This document shows positions 19,752-31,700 of a stretch of DNA of 64,000 bases, one piece after another. Below the pieces are notes generated by a model that worked only from the letters and a program-made list of their open reading frames with translations, was not told the DNA's origin and did no database searches. Positions within the stretch are counted from its first letter, which is position 1. The number at the start of each line of letters is the position of its first letter. Source of the DNA: Hexactinellida sp. DTS-2022 (lineage: Eukaryota; Porifera; Hexactinellida); assembly GCA_028753945.1 (NCBI GenBank), contig JAPNXP010000009.1, positions 434,001 through 498,000 of the forward strand, written 5' to 3'. Position numbers and translations under genes: made by a program.

Positions 19752-22700
19752 ATGTCGGACAAACATTTCAAGCCGAGTATCGTCTCGGCTGGCCCTAGAG
19801 ATGCGGGCACAGAATGCTCCGAGGACTTTATGCAGGTTAGTTTGAATCATACAGGCAGGTCTGCTTATTGTGAATAATATTTCGTCTGCTTAATATGAAG
19901 AACTTTATTATGAACAAGCCCTATGGTCCCAATTTTACAATTACTTAAGGTTTTTATTAATTTGAGTTCACTTATTATGAAGTCTCTCTATTATGAACAC
20001 AATTTTTGATCCCTTGAATGTTCATAACGAAATTACCTAACTGTATTATAATTTACGCTCGATTTATTATTTTCTGATCCTACCCCAGGAGCTGGAACAG
20101 ATCCCCTCGCACCCCTCCTTCATCCAGCCGCTGCTGGAGCAGGGCGAGACGGCGGAGGACGGACGCAAGCTGCTCCGGAAGATAAAGCAGGATCCCGAGT
20201 GGAAGAAGCGAGTGGAGAAGATGCTCAACTTCGAACTCCACACCCTGAGGGGCAGACTCTACTGGGAACAGGACAAGCTCAATGAGCAAAAGAAGTACGA
20301 ATTTATTGCATAATCACCGTATTGCTTCGAATAAGCGCCCGGCGCTTATTGTTTTCGTAAAACAAAATTATCCTGAAATCTTTCTGAAAAATCCGAAAAC
20401 ATAATTTCATACCGAATTCGTCAAAATCGATGTAATTACACGCCAGTGATTAACTAAAGTGTTTAAATTTTTATCATACCAATGTCATTTTTATTGCCCG
20501 GCGCTTATACGGGGAATACGGTAGCTATTACTCTGCGTTTACTTGTGTGTCCTTAGATGTCTGCGGAAAGAGAAGGAAGAAGGAGACAGCTCGCACTCGG
20601 GACAGCTCCAGCTGATCAGTCAGCTGAAACAGAATCTGAGAGAGTACATGACTAACCGGATTAAACTAGAGTCAAACCTCGCAGAGGACAAGGTACCGAC
20701 TCACTAATCAAAATAAATAATAACAACAATATTCTACACCAGATATCCGTTAGTCGCTAGCCATTGAAAGCAGTTCTTCCTTGCTCGCACTGTAGTAGCT
20801 GTCTTTCCAAACCTGTTTCAGTTTGTCCTTAACCTCTGCCAGCTGCTTCCCCTTAAAGTTCAGCTTTAGCAGGTCGTGTCCTGTCACGGGGAAGGCGGGG
20901 CACTCCCAGTTCTCCAGCTGTGCGACCTCCTCCGCGGCTCTCTCCACATACAGCATAACCTCCCGCACCTGGCAGACCGGCATCCCGTCCACTACCAGGT
21001 CTCTGCAGTGCTTAACGTAGTCGTACTCTGGTGTGTGCACCTTCCCGTAGAGAGTGCGCTGCGTGACAATAACGATAGCCAGCTTCCTCTCCTTGTTGGA
21101 CATTCTCCACTTACTGCATAGGTCCCCCACCGAGTGCGCGTCGCCTCCCTCCAGCAGCGAGACGAACAGCGTCTCAGCTGACAGCTTCCGGCCCCCGCTG
21201 TGGACCCGCCACACCCTCTCCAGCTCCTGGAGGTTCCCGGGCGTCGGCAGCCGCAGGGGCAGGCCCAGGCCCAGCTGGTACATCAGCCGCAGGAGGGAGG
21301 GGCAGTGGCCCCCCGTCAGGATCTGCTGCAGCTCTCTCCAAATCCGCTCCACTGATATGTCTCTGAGGCCCCCCGCGTTCTCCCGGATAGCGTCCAGCGT
21401 CTGCGGCTCGTGTGCGTCCGGCGCACAGCTGATCCTCCCGTAGAACCGGAAGTACCTCAGAATCCGCAGGTAGTCCTCGCGGATCCGCTGGACCGGGTCC
21501 TTCACGAACCGGAGTCTCCTCGCCCGGAGGTCCTCTAGTCCACAGAAGTAGTCCATAACCTCCCCACTCTCGTCCATGAACATCGCGTTAATCGTAAAGT
21601 CCCGCCTCGCGGCGTCGCCAGCCCAATCGTTCGTGAACTCTACTTCCGCGTGCCGTCCGTCCGTCACCCTGTCCACCCGGAGTGTGGTCACCTCTATGGG
21701 CGGGGTCCCCTCTATCACCACCATTATGGTGCCGTGTTTTATGCCGGTGGGCTCGGTCCTGTACCCTGCCTTCTCTAGGAACGCTTGCATCTGCTCGGGA
21801 GTCGCGTTGGTGGCCAGGTCCACGTCGTGCGGCTCCGCCCCCAGGAGCAGGTCCCGCACGGCGCCCCCCGCCACGCGCGCGCGGAACCCGTTTCGCGAGA
21901 AGCAGCTGATCAGTCCGGTTACCTTATCTGGCAGGACCCGGGCCAGCAGCGCCGGGTCAATCAGCCCCGAGTGCAGCCGCAGCCCGTCCGACTCCCTAGT
22001 TACCCCGGAAGCCATTAGGTATGCTGCTTTGTTGAGTCTGTGAGGGGCTAGGCTTCTTGTTGGAGCAATTAATTCTCTTGTTCTGCGGCAAATAACAGTT
22101 AGCATTTATCGCTATTATTACAGCTAATTACGAGCTATACTATTGTTGTTTATAAGTTGTTTGTTCTCAGCGCTTGAGTAAGAAGCTCGTCGAGGAGGCG
22201 AAGAAGGCAGCCAAGCCGAGACCCAAGCTCAGCGAGGTTCTCAACAGAGCCGCTCCCGCCCCACAGCAGCAGCCAGAGGAGACAGCCTCGCGACTAGTGA
22301 CACCTGTGGAGACAGCCTCGCGACTAATCACACCTGTGGAGACAGCCTCGCGACTAATCACACCTGTGGAGACAGCCTCTGCCTCGCGACTAATCACACC
22401 TGTGGAGACAGCCTCTGCCTCGCGACTAATCACACCTGTGGAGTCAGCTGTGTCGGCTGTCTGCACAGAGTATAGCGAGCTGAGCAGACCTGCCTCTCCC
22501 CTCTCCTCCCTTCCCTCCCCCTCCCACACAGACAGACCCGCCAGCAGGAGCTCCAGGAAAGAGTCGGGGAGTCCGAGGGGCCGCAGTCCCAGTCCCAGCG
22601 TCTCGGACAACCCCTCCTCCGCAAAGGTGCCCTGCTACCTCAGCGAGGCCGGTTCGGTCGGAAAGCCGGCCTCTCTCGCTCAGTCGCAGGACTCCGTAAA

Positions 22701-25700
22701 GTTCCCAAAGATAACGAACTCCCCTCTCATCTCCGCTCCGGACACAACCACCAAGCCCCCCTCTGTCCAGCCAGACCCCTCCATTCAGTTCGGCCTGTCC
22801 CAAGAGGAGTCAGCTGTCTCCCTCAAGTCCAAGTGCTCTCGCTGCGGAACCAAGAAGTCCTCCCGGACACACCCCTCTCCTCGCGGAATTTCTACCGCCA
22901 CGCAGGATTCCCAGCCGACCCTCTACGCACAGGCGCCCGCCAGCTACCTGCAGTACCCGCCGCCGCACCTGCGCCAGGCCACGCTCCCCTCGCACAACCT
23001 GCACCTCTCCTCGCCCCCCGTCCTCCTGCAGCACGCGCCCATCCCCTACAGCTACCTGCAGCCCTGTCACGAGTGCGTGCCCGCCCCACAGCACCTCTGC
23101 CACCAACAGCTGCTCTGCTCGCCCTGTCCGCTCCACAAGGAGGCCGGCTTCTCGCAGCAGTTCGAGAACCTCAAGGAGTTCATCCGGGAGGAGATCCGAA
23201 CCGGCTGGACCAAGTCCCCCCGCGTCCGGCGTCCCAAGGGCTACCCCACCCAGTACGCCGGCACTGAGACCACCACTGCCTCTGAGACGGAGTCAGAAGA
23301 CCCCTACCTGCTGCCCGGACAGACCCGCTCCTCCCTCTCCTCCAAGCGGGCCGGCAAGCCCCTCAAGAGCTGGAAGGGACAGGACACCTCAGTGCACACC
23401 CTCGCGGCTACTCACAGCCTGCAGTCCAAGCGCTCCGAGGCCTCCAGCATCCTAGACGACGAGCTCTTCATGAAGCTAGTCTCCAACCCAGCCAAGTACA
23501 GCTACGAGCTCCAGGAAATCGCGAAACTTCTCACCTCTCCCCCTGCTTCCCGCGCCAGCAGCACGACCTCCCGCCAGAAGCTGCGCACCATAAAGCACCT
23601 GGTGCGTGACGCCATCAGCAGCTACTCCACCAGCGAGATGGACAGCGACACAGCTGACGAGGGCCCGCTCCGCGCAGAGCTCTCTGAGTCGGACGCGAAT
23701 CTCTCCCGTCTGGAGCACGTGAGCAGCCGCACTATACACAAGGCCAGGAAGGCCAAGGAGCAGGGACTGCGGGTCGAGCCGCGCATCAGCCCCAAGCCCT
23801 CCATCCTGAAGACCTCCAGTCGCACCTCCGACCGGGCCGTCGACCCCGCCACCTCCCTCACGGGCCTCAAGAGGGTCAACTTCTCCTCAGAAACCATAAA
23901 CATCGACGACGGACAGCCCATGCAAGTCAGCAACATTCCAGATGACTACGTGGTTGTCGAGGAGGACGAGATATCCCTGGCCACACAGGAGCTCCAGCAG
24001 TCAGAGCAGTCAGATTCCGCGCTAGCGAGCAGAGCCGAGTCAGCTGATGCCCTCTCCTCCCCCACCAAGAGCACCATGCACGTGGCCTACCCCTACGACC
24101 AGTACATCGCCGGAGAGCTAGCCGAGCCCTACACGATCCTGCAAAACGAAAACGAGTCTGTCTCCCTCTCCGAGAGCGCGGCGTCCGGGCGGGGCGGGCG
24201 TGTGGGCGCTGCCAGCCGAGTTCTCACCGAGATGGGTCTGGACTCCGAGCTGAGCAACAAGCTCTCCTACTCGCACAGCCTCGAGCTGAAGGCCTCCCTC
24301 CCCTCCATCCCCTCCTACGTGTCCGGGACAGAGAGTCGCAACAGCATTTCTCTGCGCCCCAACAAGCCCGCCCTCGAGAGCGCGGATCAGACGGACCCCG
24401 GTCGGGGGGGTCTGCTCTCTCACAGAGCCTCCCTCAACCAGGTGGTGCCACAAGACCTCAGGCGCGACGAGTTAGAAGAGGAGAAGAGGAGCAACCGAGA
24501 CCCACCCACCCCCCCTGATGCTCCAGCTGTTCCCGTCTGTGTCGAGGTGTCACAAGTCGAGACGGACTCTCAGCCCCCCAGTCGCCGCGGCTCCCTCTCC
24601 TTAGGGGAGCGCGAGTCCAGGAGACAGTCCCTGGCGCAGCTGAGTAGAGCCTCACTTGTGTCCAAACCCTCCAGGCATACCGGCATGCAGCAGCAGCAGC
24701 CCTCTCTAGCGGAGGAAAGTGTTATAGAAAAGCAAACCTCCAAATCCTCTCTGGCAGAGAAGGCCAGCAGGATATTCTCCAGCATCACATCTCTCGTGTC
24801 CATGAAAGCCTCCAAGAGCTCTCAGCACGTGGGACCTGTGGCCGAGGAGGGATCCAATACAGGGATGCATTCCAATGTCTCCAATGCGTCTCTACCCGCA
24901 CACCCACAGTCTGAAGAAGCAAACACTTCAGTCAGCAGGAGTGGGTCCAAACAAGAAATACCAAAAGTCAATAGTTCAGTTAGCAAAGTGGCATCCAAAC
25001 AAGAAATACGAAAGGTCAATAGTTCGGTTAGCAAGGTCGCATCCAAACAAGAAGACTTACACAAGGTCAATAGTTCTGTTAGCAAAGTGGCATCTAAACA
25101 AGAAATACCAAAAGCCAATAGTTCGGTTAGCAAGGTCGCATCCAAACAGGAAGAGTTACAGAAAGTCAATAGTTCTGTTAGCAAAGTGGCATCCAAACAA
25201 GACGACTTACAGAAAGTTAGTTCAGTTAGCAAAGTCGCTTCCAAACAAGAAGAGTTACAGAAAGTCAATAATTCAGTTAGCAAAGTGGCATCCAAACAAG
25301 AAGAAATACAGAAAGTCAATAGTTCAGTTAGCAAAGTGGCATCCAAACAAGAAGAGTTACAAATGGTCAATAGTTCGGTTAGCAAAGTGGCATCCAAACA
25401 AGACGACTTACAGAAAGTTAGTTCAGTTAGCAAAGTCGCTTCCAAACAAGAAGAGTTACAGAAAGTCAATAATTCAGTTAGCAAAGTGGCATCCAAACAA
25501 GAAGAAATACAGAAAGTCAATAGTTCAGTTAGCAAAGTGGCATCCAAACAAGAAGAGTTACAAATGGTCAATAGTTCAGTTAGCAAAGTGGCATCTAAAC
25601 AAGACGACTTACAGAAAGTCAATAGTTCTGTTAGCAAAGTGGCATCCAAACAAGAAGAGTTACAGAAAGTCAATAATTCTGTTAGCAAAGTGGCATCCAA

Positions 25701-27612
25701 ACAAGAAGAGTTACAGAAAGTCAATAGTTCGGTTAGCAAGGTGGCATCCAAACAAGAAGACTTACACAAGGTCAATAGTTCTGTTAGCAAAGTGGCATCC
25801 AAACAAGAAATACCAAAAGCCAATAGTTCTGTTAGCAAAGTCGCTTCCAAACAAGAAGAAATACAGAAAGTCAATAGTTCTGTTAGCAAAGTGGCATCCA
25901 AACAAGACGACTTACAGAAAGTCAATAGTTCGGTTAGCAAAGTGGCATCCAAACAAGAAGAGTTACAGAAAGTCAATAGCTCGGTTAGCAAAGTGGCATC
26001 CAAACAAGAAATACAAAAGATCAATAGTTCTGTTAGCAAAGTCGCTTCCAAACAAGAAGAGTTACAAATGGTCAATAGTTCAGTTAGCAAAGTGGCATCC
26101 AAACAAGAAGAAATACAAAAAGTCAACAGTTCTGTTAGCAAAGTGGCATCCAAACAAGAAGAGTTACAAATAAGTGCGGATTCTAACGGAACTGACGAAG
26201 AGCCTCCTCAGTGTGACTGCACGGACTGTCCAGATCCCACAGAGTGCACTGGGCCCTGTATCCCTCCTGTGGAGCCCTCTCTCTCCGCGGAGGCTCCCGT
26301 CCGGATAGTGCTCTCCCCCGAGGCGCCTCCCGCCGCCAGGGCCGAAGAGGGAGGGGAGATGGGCGTGGTGATGACGTTCTCCAAAGAATGGAAGATTGTG
26401 TGCACCAAGGCGTGCCCTGGCGGCGTCCAGGAGACCACTATAACCGACTGGAGAGACCCGAACGTAGACTCGGAAGTTATACAAGTCTCGCAATCCTCGG
26501 AACCGATGGGAGAGGGGACAGACACGATTACAGCCCCATCATTAGAAGGAGAAGTGGACAGCTCTGAAGGGAAGGAGCAATCTAACCAGATTGATACTCC
26601 ACAGGAGTCTGAATCAATAGAGACACCAGCTGCGTTAGGAGATGCTCAGAAGACAGATTTAGAATCAGCAGAGACAGAGGAACCAGTGTCTGACAGAACA
26701 GAGTTTATAGAGACATACGAGTCTGCTCAGCAGGAGGCTAACAGCTCCAATAGTGCAGTGACAGCTCCAGCTGATGAACTGACCGAGACGGGAGAATGTC
26801 TGGAGGAAGAGCACAGAGCCTCAGATAAGGTGGGAGCTCCTACAGAAGATAGTAATACGAATGAGGAATCTGGAATCATAGTTATAGAATCAGAATCTAC
26901 AGTAGAAGCTCCTATAGAGACTATAGATATCACAGGTACAACTGAATCTACAGAGAATATCGATAGCACAGGTCCCACTGAATCTACAGAGACTATCGAT
27001 AGCACAGGTCCCACTGAATCTACAGAGAATATCGATAGCACAGGTCCCACTGAATCTAACGCTACAGAAATTATAGATAGCACAGGTCCCACTGAATCTA
27101 ATGCTACAGAGACTATAGATAGCACAGGTCCCACTGAATCTAATGCTACAGAGACTATCGATAGCACAGGTTCCACTGAATCTAACGCTACAGAAATTAT
27201 AGATATCACAGGTCCCACTGAATCTAACGCTACAGAGACTATAGACAGCACAGGTCCCACTGAATCTAATGCTACAGAGACTATCGATAGCACAGGTTCC
27301 ACTGAATCTACAGAGACTATAGATAACACAGGTCCCAATGAATCTAACGCTACAGAAACAGCTGAGCAGACTCAGTCTCCCAAATCTGAAGTTTCCACTG
27401 CTAACACAGAGGCAGGAGCTATACCAACTAATCTCAGCTCAGAAGTACCCAAATATACTCCGATAGAAACCGCAGCAGACGAACTGGAGTCTGTTGATCT
27501 CACAGATTCCGCAGAGAAAACAGATTCTACGAATGGCCGCGATCCACAAACCGGAGATCTAGAGTCGAAAGATGTTCCTATCGCCGGGACGGACACTCCC
27601 CAGGATAAATAG
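19752..27612 (+). CDS. Large repeat-rich coiled-coil protein, unrecognised
   Basis: Four exons, 19752-19835, 20089-20294, 20557-20692 and 22171-27612; all junctions are GT-AG and in phase, giving 1,955 residues. The N terminus is charged and probably coiled-coil (LRKIKQDPEWKKRVEKML, LISQLKQNLREYM). Three tandem-repeat zones follow: about five copies of ETASRLITPV (22280-22440), about 24 copies of a 17-residue unit NSSVSKVASKQEELQKV (24960-26168), and about twelve of a 9-14-residue unit with DSTGPTES (26920-27350). Between them are Ser/Pro-rich stretches and a CSRCG motif. I recognise no known domain. The last exon carries no upstream ATG, so it must be joined to the exons before it. The gene hosts TRNT1 in its third intron. 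Function unknown; composition suggests a structural or scaffold protein. Confidence 0.78.
19852..20043. repeat. MITE, family C, in intron 1
   Basis: CAGGCAGGTCTGCTTATTGT at the left, TTACCTAACTG followed by TA at the right. It fills most of the 253-base intron, but the splice sites lie outside it. Confidence 0.65.
20316..20522. repeat. MITE with ACCGTATT ends, in intron 2
   Basis: Left ACCGTATTGCTTCGAATAAG followed by CGCC, right GGCGCTTATACGGGGAATACGGT: an imperfect inverted repeat of about 24 bases. A related piece lies near 41585-41625. Different in ends from the CAG families. Confidence 0.6.
20750..22105 (-). CDS. TRNT1: CCA tRNA nucleotidyltransferase
   Basis: Single exon, 451 residues, antisense within intron 3 of the repeat-rich gene. 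Class II nucleotidyltransferase features are all present: VAGGAVRDLLLGAEPHDVDL with the two metal-binding aspartates, EVTTLRVD, RRDFTINAMF, the RIREDYLRILRYFRFYGRI flexible region and the helical C-terminal body. The enzyme adds CCA to tRNA 3' ends in cytosol, nucleus and mitochondria. The first 30 residues are rich in Arg/Leu/Ser without acidic runs and look like a mitochondrial presequence. A second in-frame Met at residue 31 (22015, MASGV) would give the cytosolic form. Length is normal for animal TRNT1. Confidence 0.95.
   Translation of the reverse strand: MLTVICRRTRELIAPTRSLAPHRLNKAAYLMASGVTRESDGLRLHSGLIDPALLARVLPDKVTGLISCFSRNGFRARVAGGAVRDLLLGAEPHDVDLATNATPEQMQAFLEKAGYRTEPTGIKHGTIMVVIEGTPPIEVTTLRVDRVTDGRHAEVEFTNDWAGDAARRDFTINAMFMDESGEVMDYFCGLEDLRARRLRFVKDPVQRIREDYLRILRYFRFYGRISCAPDAHEPQTLDAIRENAGGLRDISVERIWRELQQILTGGHCPSLLRLMYQLGLGLPLRLPTPGNLQELERVWRVHSGGRKLSAETLFVSLLEGGDAHSVGDLCSKWRMSNKERKLAIVIVTQRTLYGKVHTPEYDYVKHCRDLVVDGMPVCQVREVMLYVERAAEEVAQLENWECPAFPVTGHDLLKLNFKGKQLAEVKDKLKQVWKDSYYSASKEELLSMASD
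24960..26168 (+). repeat. 51-bp coding minisatellite, about 24 units
   Basis: In-frame units of 51 bases (48 in some) encode NSSVSKVASKQEELQKV variants. A four-unit block (DDLQK, EELQK, EEIQK, EELQM types, one unit short by a residue) occurs twice in a row at about 25200-25560, showing recent multi-unit duplication. Because the unit has no stop in several frames, long shadow frames appear on both strands here. Confidence 0.9.
26920..27350 (+). repeat. Coding tandem repeat, TIDSTGPTESNATE type
   Basis: About a dozen in-frame copies of 27-42 bases; the longer ones contain an extra ESNATE. High Ser/Thr content and Asn-Ala-Thr sequons appear, but the protein has no signal peptide, so glycosylation there is unlikely. 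Confidence 0.85.
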
Positions 27613-27799
27613 CTAGGGAAACCGCCGGGCTCAATCCAGCCTCCCTCTGGCACTCATTTACTCTCATTTTATGAACTGCATAGCTCTGTAATACCGATTG
27701 TGTTAATATTACTTATACACCTGTAACTAGCTACACCCCATCTCATTATAAGTAGACAGTTAAGATAGCAACAAATTAATAAAATAACGGAGATTAAAA

Positions 27800-28420
27800 T
27801 CAGTCTATATTACCGACTGTACTTTTGCTTTTCCGGTCAAACATGCCTGCATACATTTCCTTCTCTTTCTTCCTGAACACTTTCATCTTCCGCTCTAGCT
27901 CAGTCAGCTGACTCTCAATCGCTGCGTCGCCTGGAGAGAGACCGAGTGCCTTGTTAAGATCGGAATCTGCCCCGTCCAGGTTCCCTATAGCTAGGTAGGC
28001 AGCGCCGCGTCTGTAGAATACCTTGCTGCTCCCCTCTGGCTCTATCTCCAATGCTTTGGTAGCGTGGAGTATAACTCTATCGTACCGCTTGTTCCTAAGC
28101 ATACAAGCGGAGAGGTTGTTGTAGCAGGCGAGGAGCGTCCGAGTCTTAGTCTCTTTCTGGGACTTTGTTAGAGTGTGGGACTCCGATCCTGGTACCAATT
28201 TATCTGTCGGGGATTCTCCCAGTCCCTTCAAATACAGCACTGAGTAGTTGTATTTCTTAATAGCCTCTTTGTAGAGTTCAGATTTAAAACATTCGTTTCC
28301 TTCCTCCTTCAGTCCGACTGCCTTCTCTAGCTTTGCATCTAAACTCATCTCTGCTTTAGTCTCGGGTTTCTCTCTAACTTCTGAATCAGCTGTTCCTCCT
28401 GTCTCCGTTGCTTCTGCCAT
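27800..28420 (-). CDS. TTC9-like tetratricopeptide protein
   Basis: Single exon, 206 residues, with a charged N-terminal tail and three TPR units: LKEEGNECFKSELYKEAIKKYNYSVLYLKGL, LLACYNNLSACMLRNKRYDRVILHATKALEIEP, and KVFYRRGAAYLAIGNLDGADSDLNKALGLSP. The end, RKKEKEMYAGMFDR, matches the KEKQLYLGMF-like end of the TTC9 family. Family members have been linked to Hsp90 binding. FKBP-like immunophilins share the TPR layout, but no FKBP domain is present. It lies tail to tail with the repeat-rich gene, 187 bases apart. Confidence 0.75.
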   Translation of the reverse strand: MAEATETGGTADSEVREKPETKAEMSLDAKLEKAVGLKEEGNECFKSELYKEAIKKYNYSVLYLKGLGESPTDKLVPGSESHTLTKSQKETKTRTLLACYNNLSACMLRNKRYDRVILHATKALEIEPEGSSKVFYRRGAAYLAIGNLDGADSDLNKALGLSPGDAAIESQLTELERKMKVFRKKEKEMYAGMFDRKSKSTVGNID

Positions 28421-28464
28421 GCCACACTCGCTAACACTTTATACTGCACTATACTATACGGCCT

Positions 28465-28625
28465 GCTACACTCGTTAGTACGAACACGGTTGATACGAAT
28501 TTCCGGATAAGATGAACAGATATTTATAAAATCAGGTCTCTCAATGGCTGTTCAATTGGTATTTTTCCGGTTAATACGAACACATTTTCCGTTGGTGTTC
28601 GTATTAACGAGGTTATTCTGTACAA
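28465..28625. repeat. Family B MITE, degraded, upstream of TTC9-like gene
   Basis: CACTCGTTAGTACGAACACG on the left and GGTGTTCGTATTAACGAGGT on the right are inverted repeats, with ATACGAATTTCCGGATAA inside. Lies between TTC9-like and the satellite element. Confidence 0.65.
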
Positions 28626-28724
28626 ATAGATACCCTTTGGCACCCGTTATAAGCCTGTTTTACTATATTTATTCACTGTTCAAAATTTATAATCTGAAAA
28701 CAAACAACTAAGAATATCTACTAT

Positions 28725-31700
28725 AAACCACGACAACTTGAGTTAAAAGGACGCCAGAAAAAATAGTATTTGAAATGAATATAGATAAGAAAATGCATGC
28801 AAAATGGAATAGGAAGATAAATATAGGTTTAAATGGATGGGCAAAAAATAGTAAATGCAAAAATTTTAAACAAAATTACTACGACGAGTAAAACAGTCCG
28901 TGTCCTTTTAACCACATAAAGTCCCTTTAACCGCTTCGTGTCCCTTTAACCGCTTCGTGTCCCTTTAACCGCTTCGTGTCCGTTTAACTGCTTCGTGTCC
29001 CTTTAACCGCTTCGTGTCCGTTTAACTGCTTCGTGTCCCTTTAACCGCTTCGTGTCCCTTTAACCGCTTCATGTCCCTTTGCCATTACATATCCCTATAA
29101 GCTATAACCGATACGTGTCCCTTTATTCGCTTAATGTCCCTTTAATCGTTTCATGTCCGTTTAACCGCTACATGTCCGTTTAACTGCTTCGTGTCCCTTT
29201 AACCGCTTCGCGTCCCTTTAACCGCTTCGTGTCCCTTTAACCGCTTCGTGTCCCTTTAACCGCTGCATGTCCGTTTAACTGCTTCGTGTCCCTTTAACCT
29301 CTTCATATCCCTTTAACCGCTTCGTGTCCCTTTAACCGCTTCGTGTCCCTTTAACCGCTTCATGTCCCTTTAACTGCTTCGTGTCCCTTTAACCTCTTCA
29401 TATCCGTTTAACTGCTTCGTGTCCGTTTAATCGTTTCATGTCCGTTTAACTGCTTCGTGTCCCTTTAACCGCTACATGTCCGTTTAACTGCTTCGTGTCC
29501 CTTTAACCGCTTCATGTCCCTTTGCCATTACATATCCCTATAAGCTATAACCGATACGTGTCCCTTTAATCGTTTCATGTCCGTTTAACTGCTTCGTGTC
29601 CCTTTAACCGCTACATGTCCGTTTAACTGCTTCGTGTCCCTTTAACCGCTTCGTGTCCCTTTAACCGCTTCGTGTCCCTTTAACCGCTTCGCGTCCCTTT
29701 AACCGCTTCGTGTCCCTTTAACCGCTTCGTGTCCGTTTAACTGCTTCGTGTCCCTTTAACCGCTTCGTGTCCCTTTAACCGCTTCGCGTCCCTTTAACCG
29801 CTTCGTGTCCGTTTAACCGCTTCGTGTCCCTTTAACCGCTGCATGTCCGTTTAACTGCTTCGTGTCCCTTTAACTGCTTCGTGTCCCTTTAACCTCTTCA
29901 TATCCGTTTAACTGCTTCGTGTACGTTTAACCGCTTCGTGTCCGTTTAACTGCTTCGTGTCCCTTTAACCGCTTCGTGTCCCTTTAACCGCTTCGTGTCC
30001 GTTTAACTGCTTCGTGTCCCTTTAACCGCTTCGTGTCCCTTTAACCGCTTCGTGTCCGTTTAACTGCTTCGTGTCCCTTTAACCGCTTCGTGTCCCTTTA
30101 ACCGCTTCGCGTCCCTTTAACCGCTTCGTGTCCCTTTAACCTCTTCATATCCGTTTAACTGCTTCGTGTCCGTTTAACCGCTTCGTGTCCGTTTAACTGC
30201 TTCGTGTCCCTTTAACCGCTTCGTGTCCCTTTAACCGCTTCGTGTCCCTTTAACCGCTTCGTGTCCCTTTAACCGCTTCATGTCCGTTTAACTGCTTCGT
30301 GTCCCTTTAACCGCTTCGCGTCCCTTTAACCGCTACATGTCCGTTTAACTGCTTCGTGTCCCTTTAACCGCTTCGCGTCCCTTTAACCGCTTCGTGTCCC
30401 TTTAACTGCTTCATGTCCCTTTAACCGCTTCGTGTCCGTTTAACTGCTTCGTGTCCCTTTAACCGCTTCGTGTCCCTTTAACCGCTTCGTGTCCCTTTAA
30501 CCGCTTCGTGTCCCTTTAACCTCTTCATATCCGTTTAACTGCTTCGTGTCCGTTTAACCGCTTCGTGTCCGTTTAACTGCTTCGTGTCCCTTTAACCGCT
30601 TCGTGTCCCTTTAACCGCTTCGTGTCCCTTTAACCGCTTCGTGTCCCTTTAACCGCTTCATGTCCGTTTAACTGCTTCGTGTCCCTTTAACCGCTTCGTG
30701 TCCCTTTAACCGCTTCGCGTCCCTTTAACCGCTACATGTCCGTTTAACTGCTTCGTGTCCCTTTAACCGCTTCGCGTCCCTTTAACCGCTTCGTGTCCCT
30801 TTAACCGCTTCGTGTCCCTTTAACCGCTGCATGTCCGTTTAACTGCTTCGTGTCCCTTTAACCTCTTCATATCCGTTTAACTGCTTCGTGTACGTTTAAC
30901 CGCTTCGTGTCCGTTTAACTGCTTCGTGTCCCTTTAACCGCTTCGTGTCCCTTTAACCGCTTCATGTCCCTTTAACTGCTTCGTGTCCCTTTAACCTCTT
31001 CATATCCGTTTAACTGCTTCGTGTACGTTTAACCGCTTCGTGTCCGTTTAACTGCTTCGTGTCCCTTTAACCGCTTCGTGTCCCTTTAACCGCTTCGTGT
31101 CCGTTTAACTGCTTCGTGTCCCTTTAACCGCTTCGTGTCCCTTTAACCGCTTCGTGTCCGTTTAACTGCTTCGTGTCCCTTTAACCGCTTCGTGTCCCTT
31201 TAACCGCTTCGTGTCCGTTTAACTGCTTCGTGTCCCTTTAACCGCTTCGTGTCCCTTTAACCGCTTCGCGTCCCTTTAACCGCTTCGTGTCCCTTTAACC
31301 GCTTCGTGTCCGTTTAACTGCTTCGTGTCCCTTTAACCGCTTCGTGTCCCTTTAACCGCTTCGTGTCCCTTTAACCGCTTCGTGTCCCTTTAACCGCTTC
31401 GTGTCCCTTTAACCGCTTCGTGTCCCTTTAACCGCTTCATGTCCCTTTGCCATTACATATCCCTATAAGCTATAACCGATACGTGTCCCTTTATTCGCTT
31501 AATGTCCCTTTAATCGTTTCATGTCCGTTTAACCGCTTCGTGTCCCTTTAACTGCTTCATGTCCCTTTAACCGCTTCGTGTCCGTTTAACTGCTTCGTGT
31601 CCCTTTAACCGCTTCGTGTCCCTTTAACCGCTTCGTGTCCCTTTAACTGCTTCGTGTCCCTTTAACCGCTTCATGTCCCTTTGCCATTACATATCCCTAT

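Noticed and set aside
22174-22176. TTG as start of a separate 1,812-residue protein
   Set aside because: No ATG at the start, a good acceptor (TTGTTCTCAG) at 22170, and phase agreement with three upstream exons show it is an internal exon.
24822-26173. Long open frames of more than 430 codons on the opposite strand and in another frame within the 17-residue repeat
   Set aside because: They arise because a stop-free 51-bp unit is repeated; composition is a plain shadow of the sense repeat and no family is matched.
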